A program made the position numbers and the translations under genes. From Clostridia bacterium (GTDB lineage: Bacteria; Bacillota; Clostridia; Oscillospirales; Acutalibacteraceae), in contig JAFQKZ010000132.1 in the NCBI GenBank assembly GCA_017414725.1, forward strand, positions 1 through 15,502: a DNA stretch of 15,502 nucleotides, in the 5' to 3' direction. The notes below the pieces were generated by a model. The model did not search any database and was not told the origin of the DNA. It saw nothing but the letters and a program-made list of their open reading frames with translations. Positions 8,238-15,502 of the stretch are shown piece by piece (within the stretch, counting starts at the first letter, position 1; each line of letters starts with the position of its first letter).

Positions 8238-8269
8238 AAAAAGAAACAAAAATAAAATGGTGATTAAAA

Positions 8270-9760
8270 ATGAGAGCTAATTTTAAAAAAAGATTAAATT
8301 TTGGTGACTTGTTTACAAATTTACGAATTTTCAGACTATTATATATGGTGTTAATAACATGTGAGATGCTCGCCGTTTTTGACATAGTATCGCTTGTGCT
8401 GAAGTCAATAATTTTGGTCTGGGGATTTTTTTTATTAATTAACAATTTTTTAACAAAAAGATCGATTTTTAGCCCTAAATTTAAAAATCTGTTATATTTG
8501 TTTTTGGTTTTGATGATAATTACAGCTGTAGTCAATATGTCCGTATGGTTTGTACCAAATTTAGTGATCACATATTTTACAGCTATATGTTTTTTTGTGT
8601 TTTATGGAATGTATGCATATGAGTCGCATGGTCAAATCGAGCAAGAAATGATATTTGTTCTTAAATTTTTTATGTATTTTTCACTAGTAACTGGTTTGAT
8701 TTCGTTAGTAATTTTGCTATTTAAACAAGAAATTTCTCTATTTGGACGCGACGAAGCACTTTGGAATTATTATATTTTAGGAATTTTTAAGAACAGATTA
8801 ACAGGGATTTACACAAATTCGAATATTTTGGCGTTTTCTATGATACAAGGCTTGGTGTCATGTGACATGCTATCCGAACCATATATTCGTCAAAAAATGC
8901 AAAAACAAATCAAAAAAAGCGTTTTTTTTATATGTATAGCTATAAATTTAATATGTTTATTTTTATCAGATTCAAATGCATCGTTTGTGTTTCTAATAAT
9001 TTATGTCACTGTACGAATGTTTTGCAACCTGTTTTTTAAAGATAAAACATATTATCTTAGCAAATTTATTAAAAGTATATTAGTTACGCTAGGTTTTTCT
9101 GTTATAATTATGTCAGGTTCGTTCGCGTTAAGAGAGCATTGTCAGAGTTTTATCAGCAATGTAATGGTAGACATTTACAAACACGAGGACATATTCAAAC
9201 GCAAATTCGAATCTAAAAAAGATGTTATTTTGGATATGATAGATAGCAAAAATGCACAAAAAGATCCAGAAAACACATATGATTTTGGTGAAAAGATCTC
9301 TGATATTCATATTGGCCGTGAAAATTACGAAATAAGTAGTGGCCGAATTAATTTATTTAAGCAGGGTATTGTGATTTTTAAACATCACCCTTGGTTGGGG
9401 ATAGGTCGCGCGAATTTGGGATTATATGGAAAAAAATATCTTAAAAATGGTCTTACACATCCTGATTTACACAATGGTTATTTGACGATTTTGGTTTCGT
9501 GTGGTATAATCGGATTCACGATTTTTGCGATATTCTCTTTTTTAGTGGCGCTCGATATGTGCAAATTTCTATTTATTTCCGTCGATTTTAACTATTTTGG
9601 AGTATTTTCAAGGTTATTTTCAGTACTTGTGTCGTATTGTGCGTATTGTCTTTTTGAAAAAGCTATTTTATTTGATATGACTTTTATGGTTGGCTTTTTC
9701 TGGTCGATGCTGGGATACGCGGTTTCGTATATGTATAACAAAGGAGTAATGAAAACTTAA
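8270..9760 (+). CDS. O-antigen ligase/polymerase family membrane protein (Wzy_C domain)
   Basis: A 496-residue protein with about ten or more hydrophobic segments and one large outside loop (about 285-400). The family motif is clear: G358-R359, then FKHHPWLGIG (370-379), and HNGYLTILVSCGIIG (401-415), with the usual conserved Arg and His residues of the ligase/polymerase loop. RLTGIYTNSNILA (176-188) is also typical. It should join or polymerise lipid-linked glycan units on the outer face of the membrane, or attach them to protein. ATG preceded by GGTGAT. It follows the aminotransferase by 32 nt and precedes nfo by 2 nt, suggesting one transcript. Ligase and polymerase cannot be separated by motif alone. 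Confidence 0.85.
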   Translation: MRANFKKRLNFGDLFTNLRIFRLLYMVLITCEMLAVFDIVSLVLKSIILVWGFFLLINNFLTKRSIFSPKFKNLLYLFLVLMIITAVVNMSVWFVPNLVITYFTAICFFVFYGMYAYESHGQIEQEMIFVLKFFMYFSLVTGLISLVILLFKQEISLFGRDEALWNYYILGIFKNRLTGIYTNSNILAFSMIQGLVSCDMLSEPYIRQKMQKQIKKSVFFICIAINLICLFLSDSNASFVFLIIYVTVRMFCNLFFKDKTYYLSKFIKSILVTLGFSVIIMSGSFALREHCQSFISNVMVDIYKHEDIFKRKFESKKDVILDMIDSKNAQKDPENTYDFGEKISDIHIGRENYEISSGRINLFKQGIVIFKHHPWLGIGRANLGLYGKKYLKNGLTHPDLHNGYLTILVSCGIIGFTIFAIFSFLVALDMCKFLFISVDFNYFGVFSRLFSVLVSYCAYCLFEKAILFDMTFMVGFFWSMLGYAVSYMYNKGVMKT

Positions 9761-9762
9761 TT

Positions 9763-10596
9763 ATGTTGAATATAGGATGTCATCTCTCGTCGTCAAATGG
9801 ATTTGTTGCAATGGCTCAGAACGCCATCTCGATTGGTGCAAATACATTTCAGTATTTTACTAGAAATCCGAGGGGTGGTCGTGCTAAGGAAATTGACCAT
9901 GATGATCTAAAAAAATTTCTAGAAATTGGCAAAAATAACAATTTTACCAGTATTATTGCACATGCTCCGTATACCATGAATTTGTGTTCTTCAGACGAAA
10001 AAATCAGAATTTATTCTAAAAATTTGTTGAAAGATGACATAGAAAAAACAGAGCTGATTCCAAATGTTTACTATAATTTACATCCCGGAAGTCATACTGG
10101 GCAAGGTGTTAAAACAGGTATAAACCAAATTTCTGCATCAATTAATGAAATTATAACAAAAAGCCAAAATACTATTTTGCTTTTAGAAACGATGGCTGGA
10201 AAAGGTAGCGAAATCGGCGGAAATTTCGAGGAAATAGCAGCCATCATAAATCAAATTAATATAAAGGAAAAAATTGGTGTATGCTTTGACACTTGTCATG
10301 TGTACGATTCTGGTTATGATATTGTTAATAATCTTGAAAATGTATTAGAAAAGTTCGACAAAATTATAGGAATATCAAAGTTAAAAGTTGTACATCTTAA
10401 CGATAGCAAAAATATATGTGGTAGCAAAAAAGATCGTCATGAAAAAATTGGACAAGGCAATATAGGGCTTAATGGTATTATAAACATAATCAAAAATAAA
10501 TATTTAAGAAATTTAATATTTATTTTAGAAACACCTCAAGAAAATTTAAATGGATATAAAGATGAAATAAGTAACATTAAAAATCACTTAAATTAA
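9763..10596 (+). CDS. nfo: Endonuclease IV (AP endonuclease)
   Basis: Cuts DNA 5' of abasic sites in base excision repair. The 277-residue TIM-barrel protein keeps all nine expected metal ligands: H67 (IIAHAPY), H107 (NLHPGSH), E142 (LETMAGKG), D176 and H179 (CFDTCHVYDSGYD), H211 (VVHLNDSK), D224 and H226 (KDRHEKIGQG) and E256 (ILETP). Length is standard. It starts 2 nt after the ligase stop codon. The nearest strong ribosome binding site (AAGGAG, 9741-9746) is 16 nt away, so initiation probably depends on coupling to upstream translation. The link to the glycan genes looks positional, not functional. Confidence 0.95.
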   Translation: MLNIGCHLSSSNGFVAMAQNAISIGANTFQYFTRNPRGGRAKEIDHDDLKKFLEIGKNNNFTSIIAHAPYTMNLCSSDEKIRIYSKNLLKDDIEKTELIPNVYYNLHPGSHTGQGVKTGINQISASINEIITKSQNTILLLETMAGKGSEIGGNFEEIAAIINQINIKEKIGVCFDTCHVYDSGYDIVNNLENVLEKFDKIIGISKLKVVHLNDSKNICGSKKDRHEKIGQGNIGLNGIINIIKNKYLRNLIFILETPQENLNGYKDEISNIKNHLN

Positions 10597-10600
10597 GTAT

Positions 10601-10610
10601 AGGATGTGAT
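10601..10610 (+). promoter_or_regulatory. Near-perfect ribosome binding site without a canonical start codon
   Basis: AGGATGTGAT matches the full anti-SD partner AGGAGGTGAT at 9 of 10 positions. At normal spacing it points to ATA codons at 10613 and 10616, in frame with the downstream phosphoesterase. An in-frame ATG at 10604 lies inside the site and is followed immediately by TGA. Confidence 0.5.
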
Positions 10611-10690
10611 TAATAATAAAAGAAAGAAAATTTAAAGGTGGCAAACTTAGTGAGGAAATAATCAATTCGCTTGGTGTATATATTGAAAAA

Positions 10691-13231
10691 TTGAAATCAC
10701 AGTCACTGAAGAATATTGTGGTAAATTTGGTGCCAAAAATAGTCAATTTAGACAAATTTGTGTTAGAAAAAATTAAAATTCAGTTATCTAAGCACAGATT
10801 TGTTGATTTGAACAACAAAAAATTAGGTAAAATAGGGATACAGTACAGATATGACGGAATACAAATTGAACCTGTAGGGGTCTTGGGATTTCTAATAAAG
10901 AAAATAACTATCAATGATAACCAAATAATAAGTTCGTTTGATAATATTTTAGAGCAAATTGAACAAAAATATATTTCAAATACTGAATATATTGTTCAAA
11001 AAATCGACGAAATAGTATATGATTTGTCTTTTTCAGGGGTATATAAACCTCAAAATTCGGAAGAAAAAACGTTATATGATCTAGCGATGATTTTGCTTGC
11101 GAATTATTATAATGATGATAAGAATGTGCCCGAATGGTTTGAACATGCCATGCAAAACGTACAAAAAAACGAATTTATTTTACGATATATTGATTATTTT
11201 GTCGAATTTATTTCTGAAATAATAGCACAAGTAAGTGAAAATATTTTTTTCGACTTTAAAATTTTATGTAAGTCTAAATGGCTACGAATTTTTTTGAACA
11301 AAAAAACAAATCGTGGACAAATATCAAAATTATTGGAATTTTTGAACATAAATATTAAAAAAATTATATATGATTTTGCCAAAAAATATATTAGTCCTAG
11401 TTTTATAAGTGGTATGAGCGAAATTATAGTGAATTTGATTACGTCTTTTTTAAGTTATAATGAAAATAATAATATAAAAAGTATTATGCCTACTGGTTTT
11501 TTTAACATAACATTATGTTTCGGTGACAAAAACATTATAAACACAAGATGGTTTAGTGATGAAATCACGAAAAATTGTTATATAGAGTACTCTGATAATC
11601 GGAATTTTGAAAGTTCAAGAAAAGTTAAATCTATATTTGAAAAGGTTTATAAAACTTACCCTACATTAAATTTTGGTTTAATATGTGGATATAAGTCAGT
11701 AGTACTTTTTCAGCATTCTGCAAGTATTGAAAAGATTTCCGGGGATAAAATATATTATAGAATATGCTGTGAATCTAGTGATTTTAAGTCTGAAATTTAT
11801 GAAATTAACACAAAAAAAGCATGCGACGAGTTTGAGTTTACAGTTTTTACGGACACCCAAGGCATGACAAAACAAGATTACGATATTTTTAAAGAAACAT
11901 TAGAATATAGTTTGAAAACCAAAACTGATTTTATGGTTCATTTAGGGGATTTTGTTGATGATGGCAGCAATGAGGAATATTGGAACTGGATTTTAGAATC
12001 AAAAATTTGGAAAGAAATGATTTGTGTACCTGTCTGTGGGAATCACGATGTTAGGGTTAATTATTTGTTAAATAAGTATGGATTTCATGGCAACTCTGTT
12101 TTATCTCATTTTAACATATCCGAATTTCCAAATCAGGATTTTTCCACGGGATTATACTATAGTTTTGAGTACAATAATACAATTTTTGTGGTTTTAAATA
12201 CGAATTATTGTGAATATGATACATATGTTGATGATGTTCAATATGAATGGGCATTAGAAGTTTTATTAAAATCGCAACATAAATGGAAAATTATTTTAAC
12301 ACACAAATCGCCATATTCCAATGGACCTCATTGTGATGATAGCGATATTGAGGTAATTAGAAAAAAAATAATTGATCTCGCGTACAGTGCTAAAGTTGAC
12401 ATGGTTTTGGGAGGACATGACCACGTTTACGTTCGAACGAAAGAACTTTCGTACGGTAAAAATGTAGGTTCAGAATCGTTTTTTTGTGACAAAAAATCAC
12501 AAAGTATCACATATGTTAATCCATTTGGGACTATTTTTGTGGTTCCTGGAACTTCCGGTGTGAAAAATTATAAAAGCTCGAAAGAGATTTCTTTTCCAGT
12601 AGCTTTCAACGCTAATACGACTTTGCCAGTATATTCTACAGTCAAAATCACCAATAATAGTTTGAAATTCAGCTCTTTTGTGTTTGATATATCTAAAAAA
12701 GATTCAAAACTACTAGACTCACTTTGCATTGAAAAAAAAGATTTTACACAAAAAATCAATAGCAACTTGCTAATAAAAATGATAGATAGTATCCCAGATA
12801 ACCCATGTATAGATAAGAGTATAGATTTAGAAAATATATTAAATTTGTACAAAAAACTTGATTATTGTGAAAAATTAAAAGTGATTAATTCCGAAAAATT
12901 ATTTAATCTTGTGAATATAAATAACAACTATTTGGAAATCATTTCAAAAAACATAAAAAGAGTTCGCAATAAAAGTGATTTTTTGGATGCTATCAAAAAT
13001 CCAAATGTTGGTACGATTATACTTGATTGTGATGAGATTGATTTTCGAAAAAAACGAAAAATTATTATTAATCGATCAATAAGTATTTGCGGGAATTCAA
13101 AAATTTCACACGCCAAATTTGTGGTAACCAATAATTCTATGCTTGTTATTGGAAATAATTTGTATATATGCGACAAAAACAATAATCCAATAGAAGTACA
13201 GCGTGGTTCGATTTTGGTTATTTGTTGTTGA
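10691..13231 (+). CDS. Calcineurin-like metallophosphoesterase with unknown N-terminal region and beta-helix-like tail
   Basis: An 846-residue protein from a TTG. The frame stays open upstream to 10610, so 26 more residues are possible from an ATA at 10613. Residues 1-265 match nothing I recognise; they are helical-looking, without signal peptide or clear membrane span. About 268-375 resembles the beta-sandwich that precedes purple-acid-phosphatase-like enzymes. About 382-625 is the phosphoesterase: D388 (FTDTQG), GDFVDDG (419-425), GNHD (450-453), H538 (LTHKSPY) and GGHDH (574-578), so all metal-binding motifs are intact. GDxxD instead of GDxxY argues against a true purple acid phosphatase. 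About 755-846 looks like the first coils of a parallel beta-helix. It ends in TGA. The substrate is unknown. With no signal peptide it is cytosolic or uses a non-Sec route. Confidence 0.85.
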   Translation: MKSQSLKNIVVNLVPKIVNLDKFVLEKIKIQLSKHRFVDLNNKKLGKIGIQYRYDGIQIEPVGVLGFLIKKITINDNQIISSFDNILEQIEQKYISNTEYIVQKIDEIVYDLSFSGVYKPQNSEEKTLYDLAMILLANYYNDDKNVPEWFEHAMQNVQKNEFILRYIDYFVEFISEIIAQVSENIFFDFKILCKSKWLRIFLNKKTNRGQISKLLEFLNINIKKIIYDFAKKYISPSFISGMSEIIVNLITSFLSYNENNNIKSIMPTGFFNITLCFGDKNIINTRWFSDEITKNCYIEYSDNRNFESSRKVKSIFEKVYKTYPTLNFGLICGYKSVVLFQHSASIEKISGDKIYYRICCESSDFKSEIYEINTKKACDEFEFTVFTDTQGMTKQDYDIFKETLEYSLKTKTDFMVHLGDFVDDGSNEEYWNWILESKIWKEMICVPVCGNHDVRVNYLLNKYGFHGNSVLSHFNISEFPNQDFSTGLYYSFEYNNTIFVVLNTNYCEYDTYVDDVQYEWALEVLLKSQHKWKIILTHKSPYSNGPHCDDSDIEVIRKKIIDLAYSAKVDMVLGGHDHVYVRTKELSYGKNVGSESFFCDKKSQSITYVNPFGTIFVVPGTSGVKNYKSSKEISFPVAFNANTTLPVYSTVKITNNSLKFSSFVFDISKKDSKLLDSLCIEKKDFTQKINSNLLIKMIDSIPDNPCIDKSIDLENILNLYKKLDYCEKLKVINSEKLFNLVNINNNYLEIISKNIKRVRNKSDFLDAIKNPNVGTIILDCDEIDFRKKRKIIINRSISICGNSKISHAKFVVTNNSMLVIGNNLYICDKNNNPIEVQRGSILVICC

Positions 13232-13342
13232 ATAAAATTCTGAGATTTTTTAAAATTTGCGGAGTGGCATACAAATAAGAGTTTATTTATTAACAATAAT
13301 ATTTTATTAGAATATCTGAATTATAGTGATAAAAGAAGAGAC

Positions 13343-13348
13343 GAGGAG
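13343..13348 (+). promoter_or_regulatory. Ribosome binding site favouring the second ATG of the OGFr-like gene
   Basis: GAGGAG abuts the first ATG (13349) directly but stands 9 nt before the second (13358), which is normal spacing. The second ATG is therefore the likely start. Confidence 0.6.
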
Positions 13349-13357
13349 ATGAACCAA

Positions 13358-14923
13358 ATGAACTTTAAACAAACGCTAAATCAGATTTTGATCAAAAACC
13401 GGGATATATACAAAATCCATAACATAGATGACTTATATGACGAGTTTTTAAAATACGGCTATGAGTTTTCCTCTGACAAATTTTACAAAGATTTTATTGA
13501 ATTTTTCAGTTTTATTTTTAAAAATGAAATTGAGGCATTGTCCGATATTGGATCAATGAAATTATCTGGTGGTGCAACAAATTTTAGTAAAAAAATAAGC
13601 GCAAGCATATTATCATTAGCAATGATTGCGGGAACTGCAAACACTCTACAGGTCGGCGCTAATTCTAGTTTTAACAATAAATATATTCATCCAAAAAAAA
13701 ATTCAGAAAAATCTAAAGCTCAAAAAGTTCTAGATTATACAAAAGAATTGGCAAGTAAAATTATGAATAACAGCGGTTTAAAAGCTGCTTTTTATGGTTT
13801 ATTGACCATCGGAATTCCTGCAGCTGTAATTTGTATAATCCTGTTAATTCGTACTGCAGACAGCCCCAAAAAAGCCATTTTAAATTTCAAAACTGGAATA
13901 GAAAATACAAAAGAGAATTATAAAAATTCTATAATAGAACTATACGTTGCTACGCATAACAAGCTTTTGGAATTATCAAAAATTAAAACAAACAAAATAC
14001 AATCATCTGATATTTCATGTGATGACACTGAAGAAAAATTAAAACAAGCACTTAAAGAAAAAGCCCAAATATTTAAAGATCAACCATATTACCAAGATTT
14101 AATAAATATTATAAACGAAATAAAATTTAAAGAAGTTGAGAAAAAAGAAGAGCCAAAAGCTACTGAAAATCAAACTCACCAAGAAATTCCTAAACAAAAA
14201 TCTGTTAACAACGAAGAGCATAACAAGATTATATTAACAACTGAAACGGAAACACCGGAAAACCTTGTAGCATATAACAATGTCGATGTGAATATAACAA
14301 ATGATACTTTTAACAACATAAACTTTACTGCAAACGAACAAGAATGGATAAAATTTTTAGCTGGACAAGGAGATTCTTGTACTCAGCAAAGATTTAAATA
14401 CTGCTCGCAATTTTTAACATGGGATACCAGCGGAAATAGTATGATGGAATCAAAACATGATTATGTTCAGATAGTTTTTCCTACGGCCGAAAAGTCACGT
14501 TATTCAAATGATGATTTATATTTTGATCGTCTTGGAAAAGATAAATGGACAAATTTCTTTACAAAAAATAAAGATATATTCGAAAAAATTCGCTATAATT
14601 TGAATTTACGTTTGATTCACATGTTAAAATTCTGGGGATTTACAGTACAAAAAGATGGAAAGACACAGAAAATCGAATCTTTAAGTGTTTCAAAGTCAAA
14701 AGTTTTACAGCAAAATTTTGATCATAATCAACAGAGATTCACTCGTGTTTTGCACTGTTTACGACTTTTTGGACTTAACGATGAATATAAATTATTGATA
14801 GATATCGTAAAAAAAGCAAAACAAAATAATAAATTGACTAATACTACTTATGGATATTATACGGGCACTAAAAACACAATGTGTTTGATTGAAGATTATA
14901 AATTAGATTTAACATATAACTAA
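13358..14923 (+). CDS. Membrane protein with Nif11-like/double-glycine N-terminus and C-terminal OGFr-like domain
   Basis: A protein of 521 residues numbered from the second ATG. Residues 1-72 resemble a Nif11-type leader: helical start, FLKYGYEFSSDKF (30-42), then EALSDIGSMKLSGG ending in a double glycine at 71-72. Next comes KK plus a hydrophobic segment (81-99) that could be a signal or membrane helix, a second strong membrane segment (about 142-164), and a long polar, Lys/Glu/Asn-rich linker (165-325) likely to be partly coiled coil. The C-terminus (about 330-487) resembles the conserved region of opioid growth factor receptors: RFKYCSQFLTWD, HDYVQIVFP (367-375) with a following Ser, and FDHNQQRFTRVLHCLRLFGL (454-473), corresponding to the family's HNYLRITRIL-type helix. 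Function is unknown. In a host-dependent bacterium, an exported host-facing protein is a reasonable hypothesis, not a demonstrated one. Confidence 0.8.
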   Translation: MNFKQTLNQILIKNRDIYKIHNIDDLYDEFLKYGYEFSSDKFYKDFIEFFSFIFKNEIEALSDIGSMKLSGGATNFSKKISASILSLAMIAGTANTLQVGANSSFNNKYIHPKKNSEKSKAQKVLDYTKELASKIMNNSGLKAAFYGLLTIGIPAAVICIILLIRTADSPKKAILNFKTGIENTKENYKNSIIELYVATHNKLLELSKIKTNKIQSSDISCDDTEEKLKQALKEKAQIFKDQPYYQDLINIINEIKFKEVEKKEEPKATENQTHQEIPKQKSVNNEEHNKIILTTETETPENLVAYNNVDVNITNDTFNNINFTANEQEWIKFLAGQGDSCTQQRFKYCSQFLTWDTSGNSMMESKHDYVQIVFPTAEKSRYSNDDLYFDRLGKDKWTNFFTKNKDIFEKIRYNLNLRLIHMLKFWGFTVQKDGKTQKIESLSVSKSKVLQQNFDHNQQRFTRVLHCLRLFGLNDEYKLLIDIVKKAKQNNKLTNTTYGYYTGTKNTMCLIEDYKLDLTYN

Positions 14924-15019
14924 CTCGAAAAAATTTAGTAATCAGTAATAAACTAATATATTAATCACATATAATTCTAAGAAGACAGAAGCAAGAAGTT
15001 CAAAAACAAGGAGTTACTT

Positions 15020-15502
15020 ATGAAACACGCTTCTAGTATTATTAAAATAAATAATATCTTAGAATTATTAAAGAAAAGCAAGACAAGCATATTAATATGG
15101 TTCTGTTTAATTTTAGGAATCACGCTTGGTGTGTTTTGCGTGTCGTATATAGAAATCGAAAGTTTTTACAAAATAAATTTTTTATTCATAAATAATTTCA
15201 AAGAAAATATTAATCAGACGTGGTCAGAAATTTTCACTACGTCTTTTAGTGCGTCGAGTATATTTGTATTTATTTTAGAGTTATGTATTTTATCGTGCTG
15301 GGGGATATTTTTAGTACCGATCTTAATTATACTCAAAGGCTACAGCCTGGGATTATCGGCCGGATATTTATATTTAATATATAAAATTAAAGGCATAGCA
15401 TTTTATTTGTTAATTTTATTACCCGGGGTATTTTTGTCGTCTATAGGATATAATATTTTTGCGTCAAAAACTATAAATTTTTCATATAATTTCACTAAAT
15501 TA
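15020..15502 (+). CDS. SpoIIM-family (stage II sporulation protein M) membrane protein, 3' end outside window
   Basis: Begins at ATG 15020 with AAGGAG 6-7 nt upstream and stays open to the window edge (161 codons seen of an expected ~200). There is a short cytosolic N-terminus, a membrane helix at about 22-42, a polar loop, then helices at about 80-120 and 125-148. LVPILIILKGYSLGLSAGYL (98-117) and LLILLPGVFLSS (130-141) match the family's conserved KGFxLGFTxG and LPQNL-like regions. SpoIIM acts with SpoIID and SpoIIP in forespore engulfment, which fits the germination operon in this window. Some family members are general membrane proteins, so a sporulation role is likely, not certain. A CATATAAT at 14968-14975 resembles a sigma-E or sigma-A -10, but no matching -35 is evident. 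Confidence 0.8.
   Translation, partial: MKHASSIIKINNILELLKKSKTSILIWFCLILGITLGVFCVSYIEIESFYKINFLFINNFKENINQTWSEIFTTSFSASSIFVFILELCILSCWGIFLVPILIILKGYSLGLSAGYLYLIYKIKGIAFYLLILLPGVFLSSIGYNIFASKTINFSYNFTKL

Noticed and set aside
10691..13231. Naming the phosphoesterase a purple acid phosphatase
   Set aside because: The second motif is GDFVD, lacking the tyrosine ligand that defines purple acid phosphatases; only the general calcineurin-like family is supported.
10604..14923. Alternative genetic code with TGA as tryptophan
   Set aside because: All other genes are full length without internal TGA, and tryptophan is encoded by TGG throughout, so recoding is not general. Only the local TGA pattern is kept as a finding.
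14945..14975. Sigma-E promoter for the SpoIIM-family gene
   Set aside because: CATATAAT fits the -10, but no acceptable -35 lies at the right distance.
1..15502. CRISPR arrays, tRNA or rRNA genes, insertion sequences
   Set aside because: I looked for regular spaced repeats, cloverleaf-like segments and transposase-like proteins and saw none.

Overview
The window is AT-rich DNA with Shine-Dalgarno-led genes and frequent TTG starts. It carries a complete GerA/GerB/GerC-type germinant receptor operon and a SpoIIM-family gene, so the source is an endospore-forming member of the Clostridia or a close relative. The unusual feature is a complete TLC-family ATP/ADP (nucleotide) translocase. These carriers are hallmarks of obligate intracellular bacteria and plastids (Rickettsia, Chlamydia). 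Together they suggest a host-dependent 'energy parasite' clostridium. From memory, such organisms have been described from termite-gut protists ('Candidatus Improbicoccus') with relatives in animal guts. I cannot confirm that identity here.

Layout. 1-1916: translocase gene on the minus strand, with a hairpin terminator after it and a divergent intergenic region before it. 1917-5717: gerA-gerB-gerC on the plus strand, tightly spaced. 5721-6104: a small XRE regulator on the minus strand, meeting gerC tail to tail with a 3-nt gap. Its own control region has a good sigma-A promoter and an inverted repeat. 6276-9760: a compact surface-glycan block on the plus strand (initiating sugar-phosphate transferase, PLP sugar aminotransferase, O-antigen ligase/polymerase). 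9763-10596: AP endonuclease IV (nfo), directly after the ligase. 10691-14923: two large unusual proteins. The first is a calcineurin-like phosphoesterase with an unknown N-terminal region and a beta-helix-like tail. The second has an N-terminus resembling a Nif11-type double-glycine leader, two hydrophobic segments and a C-terminal opioid-growth-factor-receptor (OGFr)-like domain. 15020 to the end: start of a SpoIIM-family membrane protein, cut by the window edge.

How it may work together (inference): spores germinate on sensing a signal through the Ger receptor, the cell takes ATP from its host through the translocase, a reduced glycan pathway builds the surface, and the two large proteins are candidates for host interaction. 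The OGFr-like protein is the most novel item. The start of the phosphoesterase gene is also odd: a near-perfect ribosome binding site points at an ATA codon, and an in-frame ATG just upstream is followed at once by TGA.
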